Shown: positions 1 through 10,145 of the stretch, one piece after another | Position numbering within the stretch: the first letter of the stretch is position 1 | Layout of the letters: the number at the start of each line of letters is the position of its first letter | Assembly (NCBI RefSeq): GCF_014633365.1 | Contig: NC_068343.1 | Coordinates: forward strand, 26,753,307-26,817,306 | From: Diospyros lotus | Taxonomy: Eukaryota; Streptophyta; Magnoliopsida; Ericales; Ebenaceae | Direction: 5' to 3' | Length of the DNA stretch: 64,000 nt | Position numbers and translations under genes: made by a program | The notes under the pieces: model-generated | What the model saw: the letters and a program-made list of their open reading frames with translations, nothing else | Databases searched by the model: none | Told to the model about the DNA's origin: nothing

Positions 1-1
1 C

Positions 2-878
2 TTGTGAGGACTGGTGCGCGAAGAGAATAAGAGGCAGAGGCCAGCATACTACACGAGCAAATGATTGTCTGTGGCAGAGGCTCAATATTCCCCCATGGAG
101 AAATTAGCGTTTGCCCTGGTCGTTTCAGCTAGGAAGTTGCGACCTTACTTCCAGGCGCACTCTATCATCGTGCTTACTGACTAGCCTCTAAGGCAAGTTC
201 TGGGCAAGCCAGAGCTCTCAGGGAGAATGCTTAAATGGTCGATGGAGCTAACAGCATTCGACATAGAGTACAAGCCCTGTTCAGCTATTAAGGCCCAGGC
301 TTTAACAGACTTCATCGCCGAAGTATTTGGGCTCGACGGATCTCCAGAAGACAGCCTAGGACCATGGATGTTGGCAGTGGATGGCAGCTCAAACCCTGGG
401 GATGGAGGAGCTGGGCTGATGATTAAGAGCCTTGAGGGCCAGTCCTGGTTATACGCTCTGCATTTTGAGTTCCCGGTGTCTAACAATGAGGCAGAATACG
501 AGGCCCTCATAGTGGGGTTGAGGCTCACCGCACAGCTTAGGGCGAGGCATCTCAACGTACAGTCTAATTCTAACCTAGTGGTTCAGCAGGTGAAGGGAGA
601 ATACGAGGCCAGGAAGGACCATATGTCCAAATATTTGGTTTTCATTCAGGAATTGATGAGTCTTTTTCAATCTGTGAAAATTAAGCATGTGCCTCGATCC
701 CAGCATGTGGAAGCAGACACTTTGTCCCGGATCACGTCGGCTTCTTTCCCAACCAATTCCAGACAGATTTTTATCGAGACACTACCCCAGAGAAGCATTG
801 ACGAGATGGTGGAGCAGCTATGTCTCGACCTAGCACCAAGTTGGATGGACCCTCTTGTCAGTTATTTGAAGAATGGCA
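2..878 (+). pseudogene. Tat pol fragment: RNase H plus archaeal-type RNase H
   Basis: Read in the frame of position 2, this encodes the end of the RT-linked RNase H (YYTSK and MEKLAFALVVSARKL motifs) and, from about 360, a second RNase H with AVDGSS, NNEAEYEAL and VEADTLSRI. In-frame stops lie at 5-7, 62-64 and 182-184. The longest open stretch starts at 227 (218 codons). Counted from that Met, the position normally occupied by the third catalytic Asp (the SDS motif) is Asn114 (SNS), so the second RNase H is probably inactive. The frame continues correctly into 3050 once the 879-3049 LTR and one TSD copy are set aside, showing it was contiguous pol. It is clearly a pseudogene. Confidence 0.8.
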
Positions 879-3049
879 TGTAAGCACCCCCGCCCGGATA
901 TCCCAACCACCCGGTCTATCCGAACGAAAGCACTTACATAAGGGAAGAGAAATAAACACAAGATAAAAATGCCCTGGCATGCATACATATAAAATACAAC
1001 AGCGGAAGCAAAACGATATATATGCATGCCCATGAGTACCCCGCTGGAAAACAATGGTCACGGAGTATATAAATATATACAGACCCTGTGCCAGCAAATA
1101 GGAAATATAAGGAACAACCTGGCACAGTCAAAAATAAGAAACAAAAAAATCCTATCAAAATATCAGAGATAACAGGGGCAAGCCAAATGTACACCCTACC
1201 GACACGGCTGGCTACTAGGTGGAACGATCCTCACCCTCGACCTTTGCTTTATCCTTACCTGGAATGATGGAAAGCAAGGTGAGTCGCAAGACTCAACAAG
1301 TTATAAGAAAAGGAAGGTTGTACAGTATATAGAGGAAAAGGTCACCCCAAACACCATCCCACACATACACACAAGCCATGAGACGCAACAATACAATATT
1401 GCAGCATAATAAAAGCACATACTGGTCCTTGGGGCCCACATAAGACATCTGGCACTCAAGTCCCATACCAACATGCCGCTGCCCTAAAAGGCAACATAAA
1501 TCTCCTCAAACCTGCGCGCGTTGTCCCAGGTTGGTACTCTCGTCACCCGTGTCCATGTTGGTACTCTCGACACTCGAGCCATAGGCTCTCTCCAAACGAT
1601 ACTCCCGTTCGAGAACTAAATACTACCAGTAACCATGCAATGCACATAAAATGCAATGGCATAGTGAGCATCAACGTGATACACTGGTGCCCATACATTC
1701 AGGCATCAGGCCATGCTCCGCCCACATAGTAAACCACACGCGATGCATATGCCCGTGCTTGATGCATCATAACCAAGCTAGGATGTCCGTGACCAAGCAT
1801 AACCAGATCATGAAAACCCCAACATACAGCCCGTACCCATGTGCACACCAAAACATGCAACAAGAATAAAATGATACCAGTCATGCTATAATCACGTAAC
1901 GGCAGAGCTAGTCAACAATGCTTGGCACCGATCAACGGTCAGTGGATAGGAGAGACCAGCCGACGGCCTAAGATAGACCATACGACAGTCACTCCATCAC
2001 CGAACAGCCGATTCTTGCCCCCACTGCACAACCGCTCTAGCCTATAAACAACCAAAATCCATAATAATACCCGAACATCTAAGAACCTAGCCCTGGGTGA
2101 GTATGGCATCATTCCCACATGCTTAGGGGTGGTACAAACCCCCGTAGGCAATCAAAAAATACAACCCTCGAAGCCAGCTTAATAATTTAAATTTAAATTG
2201 AACAACTAAAAATTCCATAATTAGTTAAACAACCGAAACGAACGAATGGAGGTTAAATAAATTGGCAACGAACAAAACGTCGTAGAGGGAATAAAGAACT
2301 TGCCTTTACGAATATATCCTTAGGCTTGTTTTGGCCAAACGTGGTAAAATTTATACAAACTGCATCACCCAAATTATTTGTCAAAATTAACAAAATTGGA
2401 CTCTAAATGAAATTTCGACCGTACAGAATATTTATTACTAGCTTTTCTACTTACCTGGCTAATTAAATCCTTGATTAAACCTGAATAAAACCTTAATTTC
2501 TCCTATTTTTCACCATTTCTAGCGCTAGTTCGAGCTCCTTCATCTCTAATTTTAATCTCCTCAGTTGCTGCTTCATTTGCTGGAGAAAAATCGGGCAGAA
2601 ACGGCCTTAAATTGGCCAAAATAAGTGGACGAAATGCGGCCACGTGGCTGCCACTGGGACTAGCGCTGGAGGCCACCGCCTCTTAAGGAAACGACGCCGT
2701 TTTGGTGCTTCAAATGTTGGGAATTAAAGCTTCAATTGCGCTTTCAGTGCTAATTTGTTTTAGGTTATCATTTAAAATTAAAGGGGCCGCTTGCTGTTTG
2801 TTTTATACTTCTTATTAATTAATTCCAAGCAAATTGACATTACAGAACTTATAAATTAACCCTCTCAATTCCTTACACATTAACTAGATATTAACCATGG
2901 TCCCCTTTTAATATTAACTATGGTTAAATTTTATTATTCTTATACTTCTTATTATTATTAATATCAACAAGATATATTATTACTCCCTTTAAATTAAATT
3001 AACCCAATGACTAACAATTAAATTAAATTATAATTCACGGGTCGCTACA
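879..3049 (-). repeat. Solo LTR of a chromovirus, TSD TGGCA
   Basis: The 2,171-bp block starts TGTAAGCACC, ends GCTACA and is flanked by perfect 5-bp repeats TGGCA (874-878 and 3050-3054). It interrupts the Tat pol reading frame exactly. Its reverse complement begins TGTAGCGACCCG and ends GGGTGCTTACA, matching the ends of the LTR at 61183-63411, which is followed by a primer-binding site; the element sense is therefore minus. No internal element sequence is present, so it is a solo LTR formed by LTR-LTR recombination. The right third is AT-rich. Short ORFs inside it have no recognisable product. Confidence 0.9.
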
Positions 3050-3401
3050 TGGCAAGCTACCAGAAAGCGACTTAGAAGCCTGTGAGCTAAAAATGAGAGC
3101 CCAGAAATTTATACTAATCAACGAAGAGTTGTACAAGAGATCATTCACTCAACCACTCTTGAGGTGCGTGAGGCCACGCGAAGCTGACTATGTTTTAAGA
3201 GAGATCCATGAGGGAATATGTGGGAGTCACATAGGAGCCCGGACTCTCTATCAAAAAGCCCTTCGACAAGGGTACTACTGGGAAGGCCTCTACCAGGTTA
3301 CCGAGACCCTCAGCCCTGGGGCATACCGATTTGAGACCATGGACGGCACTCCCATAAAGAATACTTGGAATATTCAGAATTTGAGAAAATTTTATCAATA
3401 A
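3050..3401 (+). pseudogene. Tat integrase remnant with central deletion
   Basis: The frame continues from 878 across the solo LTR and ends at a TAA at 3399-3401. The first part (READYVLREIHEGICGSH, then YQKALRQGYYW) is the N-terminal zinc-binding region of a Ty3 integrase. At about 3288 it jumps straight to the extreme C-terminus (YQVTETLSPGAYRFETMDG, then NTWNIQNLRKFY). The DDE catalytic core and most of the C-terminal domain, normally several hundred residues, are missing with the frame retained. This is an internal deletion, so the protein would have no strand-transfer activity. Confidence 0.8.
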
Positions 3402-4139
3402 GGGGTTTACCCCAAGAAATTTGGAGTTGCATATTTTTTCCAATAAAATCTCATTATGTTTCTTTTTACATGTGCAGATTTTTATCCTACAGAATATAAA
3501 ACAAAAAAAGAGGTGAAGGGGAAGGAATTGTTTTCCCCTGACCTCAGAAATCTCTAAAGAGATTTTTTGAGTCATTTCGTCATCAAAGATAGCGAGGACG
3601 AAGAAAGAGCAATGGACCAGATATGGTCTTAGGGGATCACCCCTAAGATAGAAAAAGGAAGAGCAAGGCACCAGATATGGCCCCAAGGGACCACCCCTAA
3701 AATAAAAAGGAAGGAAAGGCTAAGGGGGTGGAAATGATCACCAAAGAAGCTGACCTAAGGGGTCTCGGAGGAGACTCCTAAGTCCTCACCTCCATACCGG
3801 AGTTAAAAGAGGACTAAAAATAAAGCCGACCTAAGGGGTCCCAGAGGAGGCTCCTAAGTCCTCACCTCCATACCGGAGTTAAAGAGGACTAAAAATAATA
3901 GGGACAGATGTGACCCAGGGGACCACCCCTAATAAAAAGGAACCAAGTAGAACGGCATCCACCACCACGTCAACATGAGAATTACGGTAAAAGGTGCAAG
4001 AAATCAGATAACAGAGACCACCCAACTCGGACTATTGCAAAAAAGCATAACTTCGAGGCATTTTATTTAGCAAAGGATCAAAGGTCTAGTATAACTCATG
4101 CTCATGGAAAGAAGGTACATATGAACCTAGAACTAATAA
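3402..4139 (+). repeat. Post-pol spacer of Tat element with tandem repeats
   Basis: This is non-coding sequence between the pol stop and the antisense gene. It contains two adjacent copies of a unit of about 75 bp (about 3745-3898) sharing CTCACCTCCATACCGGAGTT, and three looser copies of a segment with GACCACCCCTAA (near 3640, 3700 and 3925). The repeats are purine-rich on the + strand. I see no gene here. Such spacers are usual between pol and the extra gene in Tat elements. Confidence 0.6.
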
Positions 4140-4610
4140 CTAGGTTTCTTTTTCGGACTCCTCAGATTCAATGGCAGAAGCTTTGGAGGATGATGCCCGG
4201 GTGAGCTCTGTGATCACGTCCTTCATAGGTCTGACGGGGGAGAAATCGAGGTCGGGGTAGGCTTGTTGCACTTCCTCCCTGCTTCGGAGGAAGCCTTTCT
4301 TCTAGACACCCTGCAACTCTTGTATGATAAACCCTTTCACCTCAGGGAGCTGGGTGGGGTCTGCATATCTCTCATCTAGCTCCCGAACACGTTGTTTAAA
4401 CCGCCCCAACTCTCCCTCCATTGCATGGCAGCTAATCTCAAGGCATTGGAGGCGCTCCTCCAGCTCTGCGGATCGTTGATGCTGAGCCCTCAGATCCTCG
4501 TCCCATTGCTCGATGGTCCTATGGCACTCGGCAAGGGCATTATCCAACTCGAGCATTTTGTGGGAGTTCCTAACCATTCGCCTTTGGAGCTCGTTCTGAG
4601 TGACAATACT

Positions 4611-4683
4611 CTGCATGCAAATAGCAAAGATTAGAATATGGGGGAACCAAAAGTTCTCCATGATGAAGGACCAAGAGACTAAC
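4611..4683 (-). other. Predicted intron 2 of the antisense gene
   Basis: On the minus strand it begins GTTAGTCTCT and ends TTTGCATGCAG (73 bp). Removal joins CYCQGLVQ to SIVTQNELQRR in frame, leading directly into the coiled coil. It has canonical GT..AG borders and a pyrimidine-rich tail. Confidence 0.6.
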
Positions 4684-5084
4684 CTGAACCAAGCCCTGGC
4701 AGTAGCACGACTCCAAGGTCTCCGAAGTCAGATCCGCGGCCCCCTCGATGTCCGCCTGAGTTGGTAGACCTTGAATAAGCTGAGTCGCCACCTAAGTCTC
4801 GCTACTGTGGTCTGACTCATGAACATTCCAGTCTGGTCGATGAAGAGCCCGGGCGGGAATGGACGCCTCCTCCTTGATCATGTTAGAAAGAGGCTCGGTG
4901 CCTTGGGAGCCCCCTACCTCAACTCGAGGCAAAGAAGAATGAGACCTAGTGGCCTTTAATATTTTGTGCCGAGGTGGGAGCCAAGAGTCTTTGGCATGTC
5001 TTTTGGCATTCTTTCGGGCCCGTTTAGCCTCTACAACAGCCTGCTTATCGGTCCCCCACAGCTCCGCGTCATCAATCATCTTGG

Positions 5085-5179
5085 CTACAAAATATGACAA
5101 AATAAGATCAAGTGTCAGGATAAAGAAGTACGCATAAATGGGAGACATAAAGCGGAACAAGAGGATTGAAAAAATCAAC
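5085..5179 (-). other. Predicted intron 1 of the antisense gene
   Basis: On the minus strand the block begins GTTGATTTTT and ends TATTTTGTAG (95 bp). It contains AT-rich sequence with stops. Removing it joins DIPL to AKMIDDAELWG in one frame. Size, AT richness and GT..AG borders fit a plant intron. Confidence 0.6.
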
Positions 5180-6010
5180 CTAAGGGAATGTCGGCCGCTG
5201 GGCAGGGGTATCGACACACACCCCCGAGAGACAGAGTTTGCTCGTTAATCAATCTGGCGGTACAGACGTGCTCTAAGCCCATCAAAAGCTCAGCATCCCT
5301 CTTTTCTAAAGGGGATATTTCAAGTGAAAAATTTGTAAAGGGAGGCCGATGCTAGGCGGTGGGCACACCCATGGTAACGGAGGAAGATCCCATGAAAAAA
5401 TACCAATTTTTCCAACCTTTCAAAGAGGACGGGGTGTCTACGAGGAACTTACAGCCAGGATATGCCATGAAGGAGTAGCAAAATTCGGACTTATCAATGC
5501 ATACAAGGCAAAATAATTTTAAGAAGATCTCAGTTTTAGGGACGATACCTCTCCCCCGACAACATATAACGAAAGAAACTAAGTTCCTCCACCCGTTAGG
5601 CACTAGCTGAGAAGGAGATAACCCTACGAGGCGAAAGATCTCAGCTAAGGTGACTTCGAAAGGGAACCGACACCCGGCTTCAAGAGAGGCTTCATAGATG
5701 GTTAAACCCCCAGGAGGAGATTGATGGGCTCTAAGGTTGGAGGGTGCAGAGTATCAGTAGCCCGTGATGGGGAGATGATATTTTTGGGCAAGTCCGAAGA
5801 TCTCATCCTCAGACAAGGAAGAATAAGCAGGGGTTAGGTCATCAGAGAGACCACTATGATAGATCTCTAACTCTAGGTCAGTATCGTTATCAAAAAGGAC
5901 GCATCAGGATGGGGCCGGGAGGTCCCAGCGTCTCCTATTTGCATACCAGACTGGGAAGAAGAGTTAGAAGAGTCCGAGCTATTCCCATCCAAGTTACTAG
6001 AGGAGGTCAT

Positions 6011-6669
6011 GGAGATCGACTTACTAAAACAACGTGACATGGGGAAGAGAGATAATGAAAAACCATAGAAAAATAAGAGAATGGAGGCAAAGGAATACCG
6101 GCGGATGAGAAGAATTCCAAAGATGAAAGGGAAATGCATGGGAGAACCCTTATGAGGGAGCCGGTCCGTCCCCTGTTTAACTTGAAAGCGCTGCTCATAG
6201 TCTCTCGTGCCTTGTGAGAAGCCTGTTAAAAAAAAAAAATTAAAGAGGCAGGCAAAAAAAAAGGGGGGGCTAGTAGGTCCCGCGCGCGGCCTCGGCCACC
6301 GCGGCCGCGGCCTGCACTAGCAAGGCCGAGACCGCTGGTCTCGTCCACACAAATAAAAAATAATAAAAAATAAATAAAAAAAAGAAAGAAGAGATGAGAG
6401 ACCTCTTACCTTTTTACTTTACTCCAAGCATGCTCTCACTCCAATAATGCTTAGGAGACCTCTTACCACATCCCTTTTTATAGAGTCCTTGGAGGGCCAT
6501 GAGAAGGGTGATGGGACTTTGAGTTGGAAAGCGAGCCAATAATGGAGCTCATTAATCTTATTTATTTTTTGGAAAACTCCTTTTTATAGGAAAGCAGAAA
6601 AGCTTAGAGGACTACTTCTTCAGCTGCCCGAGCTCCTCAGCCTCACAACTCAAGGAGTTAGGGGGCAAG
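6011..6669. other. Tat 3' spacer with GC-rich patch and polypurine tract
   Basis: This lies upstream of the antisense gene and so may hold its promoter. 6220-6260 is A/G-rich. 6278-6340 is a GC-rich patch with CCGCGGCCGCGG that stands out against the AT-rich surroundings. 6345-6400 is A-rich. At the right end AAGGAGTTAGGGGGCAAG (about 6652-6669) directly abuts the 3' LTR and is the polypurine tract for plus-strand priming. I see no other gene. Confidence 0.55.
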
Positions 6670-7060
6670 TGATGATGGGATACTTTACTAAGGGTAAAAT
6701 TACTATACTACCCTCGGAGACCACCAGCCTGGTGCCGCCACGTGCCGGTCTCAGGAAGTGCCACGTGTCATCTAGATCTTCATCCCATATTTGATTTTGA
6801 ACGAGGTTGACTCGGTCAACCGAGATTCTCTCCAACATCCCGTTCAGAGGCTATCCTATCTCTTCAGAGTATGCTCTACGCCATCTTTAAATAGAGGTCA
6901 ACTTTTATAGGTATGGATCATCTGACTACTGTGTGACTTTCCATTTCAAGTATTTTTCTTCTACTGACTTGAGCGTCAGAGTTCTCCCGGGGGATTAAAG
7001 GCCCCGCTCTTGTAGGTACTTGCTTCGAGGCAGACCTCGGTGATCGGTCCAGTATCATCA
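6670..7060 (+). repeat. 3' LTR of the Tat element
   Basis: The 391-bp LTR starts TGATGATGGGATACT and ends AGTATCATCA, so its ends form a short inverted repeat (TGATGAT/ATCATCA). It is immediately preceded by a polypurine tract. The 5' LTR and the matching TSD lie outside the window; the base pairs after it (CAACC, 7061-7065) would be the TSD. Minus-strand ORFs crossing it are not supported. Confidence 0.75.
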
Positions 7061-7227
7061 CAACCTAATGTAACATAATATTTGAGAGCATACATGTGAT
7101 AAGGCACTTCATAAATAACCAAATCCCAAGTGGCTTAAGTTACAATATAGTTTCAAAATTTAAGGAATACAAAAATAAATCCAAGCCTCAAATAAAGTAA
7201 ATACACATAATTTCATGAGTTACAAAG
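7061..7227. other. Unassigned target sequence, left part
   Basis: This 167-bp AT-rich stretch lies between the Tat 3' LTR and the next insertion. It is the left half of the locus hit by the solo LTR of 7228-25350 and continues at 25356. No gene or motif is recognised in it. Confidence 0.4.
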
Positions 7228-7478
7228 TGTTGTTACCAAAATACAACAATCTATTTTTACTTGTGGATAGATGTAAAAGTCTTGGGAGTCGTGCCTTCAC
7301 TGATGAGAATCTTAACGAGCAACTGGATCTGGTAGATGTGCAGATCGGGAGATCCAACAGAGCTGATGGTCTAACAGAGCTAATGATCTGACGGGCTAAT
7401 GATCTGGTGGCCCAAGATAACCGAGTGACCTAGGATGACCGAGTGGCCTTGGATAACCGAGTGACCTGAGGTGACGAG

Positions 7479-8686
7479 TGATAGAATTGAACAAGTATGG
7501 CACACACCAAGAGGGGGGTGAATTGGTATAAATAAAAAAAATATTTTGAGAAGTGAAAATACTTTTGTAAAGTAAAGAATAAAAATGAAATCTTATTAAT
7601 GAATAAGCAAAGTCAATAGAGCAAGGATGCAATCATAGAAGAGAAAAGATGAAGAACAGTGAAGGCACAGATTTATAGTGGTTCAGCCTTCCAAGCTTAG
7701 TCCACTACCTTAGCTATCCACTAAGGATTTTTAAAATCACTTTCACTATCAAACCCCTTACTCAATACGAGCAGGTCCTCTAGTCCTTAACTAGGCAGTG
7801 TACAACCTCCCAATTTAATGAGCCCTCTAGGTACTGCTAGGAAAAATACAGAAATTGAAATAGAGATTCTAAGAGTACAACTCTTAGTTACAAACTCTCT
7901 CTTTAAATGAATGATCGAGGCTTAAAAGTAATGGAACAATTAAATATCAAAGCCTCTTAAATGAAAATACAGAGAGAAAAAGTTAAGAGCTCGATGTAAC
8001 AGTGAAAGCACGATGATTCAAAATATTCAATATTTCCAACAGCCTTCAATGCGTCTTCAACCACCTATTTATATTTGATGGTGGGCAAGTTCAAAATTTG
8101 GACCGTTGTGGGTGGTTGGGCGAGCATTTAATGCGCCAAAAACTAGCCGTTATAAGCTTTTGTGAAACACATAGTTGATAGAGAAAATGGGTTAGTCGAC
8201 TATTTCATTAAATAAAACTAGCCATAGTCGACAGATACATATGCATAGTTGACAGATGTGAAAATATGAAGAGGATTTTAAATTGAAAGAACAAAAATAG
8301 TCGACAAATGAGAAAATAGTCGACAGATGCCGTAAATAGTTGACAAATCAAACCAGCATAGTCGACTATCCTTAACAGCATAGTCGACTATTCTCAGGCA
8401 TAGTCAACAGAATGAAACACATAGTCAACTATCCTTTTGAAAACATGAAAACTTAACTAAACCTTATTTTGATTCTTTTGAAAGCAAGTTGAGATTATCA
8501 AAAATATATTTATTTTGAATCTAAACACTCTCAACTACACTTCCACATTTCTCCTAAAGAAATTTTCATAACTTTGCTTCAAGGAGATTTAAAAAATGAT
8601 TTTCTCATACATATAATCCATATAATAGAGATTGATTTTCGTATAGTCATTATCAAAACTATTTTATTACCAAGAGTAAAATATCA
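7479..8686 (-). repeat. Sirevirus 3' LTR
   Basis: The 1,208-bp LTR runs from TGATAGAATTGAAC to GTAAAATATCA in + coordinates. The minus strand has a TATA box (core 8066-8073). About 8160-8430 is a cluster of imperfect repeats built on the palindrome ATAGTCGACTAT and on GTCGACAGAT. It is shorter than the 5' LTR mainly because it carries fewer of these repeats. Confidence 0.9.
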
Positions 8687-9030
8687 ATCTCCCCCTTTTT
8701 GATGATGATAAAACAATTATGAAAATGATGAAAATCAATTCACACATTTTATCTCCCCATTTTTGTCAATATCAAATAAAATGAATACTCCCCCTTTTTG
8801 AAACACACTGAGGCTCCCCTTTGAACCAAGCTGCACATAGATAATTTAACTAAACCATTCAGCCAGATTGAAACATTCATTAATAAGAGTAAAATGTCAA
8901 TACTGAAACATTCATTCATAAAGAGATGTTTGAGTTCAACAAACCATATAACAAAAAACCAACTGGTAAATCTGCCAAAATAAGCATACATAAGGCAAAA
9001 GTAAAGTGGAATGTATGATGAGGGCATCAT
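8687..9030 (-). promoter_or_regulatory. Sirevirus polypurine tract region (multiple PPTs)
   Basis: Immediately inside the 3' LTR, the minus strand reads AAAAAGGGGGAGAT next to the LTR start, and similar purine runs recur near 8752, 8791 and 8815. Sireviruses are known for several such tracts before the 3' LTR; they prime plus-strand DNA synthesis. The 93-codon minus ORF here has no recognisable product. Confidence 0.65.
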
Positions 9031-10145
9031 CTAATCATCTGGAGAGATGGATGAAGGAGAAGACTGAGCTGAAGAAGGAGAGGCAACTGATGGAATGGAT
9101 GGAGATGCAGCAGGTGGAGGAAACTGAGAGGATAGCATCTGAATAAGGTGCCCCAGCTGAGAAGATAGACCTTCTTGCTGCTGATGAAGACTTTGTAGAT
9201 CTAACCTGACTTCTTCTCTGAATTCCTGCAAGCTGGCTTCAACTCTAGATATGTCTAATTTTAAATCTGCCATACCTTGAACCACTAAGTCTTCATGAGA
9301 TGAAGAGGGTCCTTCTGATCTTCTCTTCTTTCTAGGATTTTCAGGTTTATCAGCTTTAACCCATTCCCCATCCTTATTTGCATAGCCAATTCTAACGGGT
9401 GTCTTATCATGTATGTGTTGAGAGGGGCTGAGATACACTTTTCTAGCACTGTCCATGTTCCCAACCATACTATCCAGTAAAAGACTGATTGCCATACCAT
9501 AGGGAAGTGACCTAGTTTTTGTTGAAAAGGAGTCTATCATCAGATTTATCATTAATAAACATAGATTTGGCCTTCTCTTAGCCTTAATGCATTGGAGTAG
9601 CCAAAAGTCAAGTCTCATAACAAGAGAGAAACTTCTATTTCTAGGGTAGATCATCTGACAACAAATAAGATGAAGAATCCTAGTGTTCAAGTCCATACTT
9701 GATGTGTCAGTGATTTTAGTTGTAAGAGAGTCATCTCCTATGACTTCTTTACTTGCCTGAACAAAATCTTGAGTCCAAGAGGCATAATCCTCTCCATCTA
9801 AAGGAATTTTAAACTGCTCGTGGATTAACATCAAGGTGATTTCCATATGAGACTCTCCAATGTTAGTCTTAAACTTTTTATTCGACTTTCTCTTATGATG
9901 GGTATTGTCAACATTGGAATAAAAAGCCCTAACCGCATCTTCATATATGCATCTATGAATTGTCAAAAAATCCCACCAACCAAAGTCCTTAAACGTTTGG
10001 ATGTGTGGAAAACCAATGGTTTCTAGAAATGATAAATCCAAATACCGACCTTCAAGAACTTCTCGGGACTCAAAATGAATGGAGTACCTTTCTTGTTGTC
10101 CCTCAGAATTGAAAAGTTGAAGTTGAGGCCTTGGTTGAGATGGAG
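9031..10145 (-). CDS. Sirevirus env-like protein, main part
   Basis: This is the larger piece of the extra ORF that Sireviruses carry after pol. It is open from the junction at 10145 to a TGA at 9031-9033, and 336 codons follow the internal Met at 10041. The N-terminal half is a globular 'putative plant transposon protein'-type region (GFPHIQTFKDFGWWDFL). A basic patch (RKKRRSEGPSSS), a coiled coil (about residues 250-300 of the 336) and a Pro/Ser-rich tail with SPSSAQSSPSS follow. No signal peptide or clear membrane segment is seen, so 'env' is only a positional label. With the 18010-18087 part and one TSD copy removed, the frame is unbroken (about 395 residues); the chromovirus insertion is its only obvious lesion. 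Confidence 0.75.

Larger units (their letters stand above)
4140..6010 (-). pseudogene. Antisense intron-containing gene: Transposase_28-like domain plus coiled coil
   Basis: On the minus strand, a Ser-rich start (MTSSSNLDGN at 6010) leads into a region resembling the 'putative gypsy type transposon' domain (Transposase_28, PF04195): EAGCRFPFEVTLAEIFRLV, LSPSQLVPNGWRN and a Trp/Phe-rich KGWKNWYFF. A Lys/Arg-rich segment (about 5084-4960) and a coiled coil (about 4610-4320) follow. Two blocks with GT..AG borders, 5179-5085 and 4683-4611, join exons in frame and look like real introns. The final stop is at 4142-4140. A frameshift near 5905 and stops at 5756-5754, 5354-5352, 4794-4792 and about 4304 break it. 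Antisense genes between pol and the 3' LTR are known in Grande-like Tat elements. Function is unknown. Confidence 0.65.
1..7060 (+). mobile_element. Tat-lineage Ty3/gypsy element, 3' half, decayed
   Basis: The + strand carries, in order, the end of pol (RT-linked RNase H, an archaeal-type RNase H, integrase ends), a long 3' region with an antisense gene, a polypurine tract and a 3' LTR. A second RNase H plus a long post-pol region is characteristic of the Tat group (Tat/Ogre/Retand/Grande). The 5' LTR, gag, protease and most of RT lie upstream of the window, so the 5' TSD cannot be checked. It is disrupted by an unrelated solo LTR at 879-3049, several nonsense codons and a large integrase deletion, so it cannot be autonomous. 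Tat-level placement is fairly sure; the exact family is not. Confidence 0.8.

Noticed and set aside
8160..8430. CRISPR-like spacing of the GTCGAC repeats
   Set aside because: Units are short, degenerate and irregularly spaced in a plant retrotransposon LTR; no cas genes or conserved repeat-spacer structure.
9031..10145. True viral envelope gene in the Sirevirus
   Set aside because: No signal peptide, fusion peptide or convincing membrane anchor is visible; 'env-like' here means position only.
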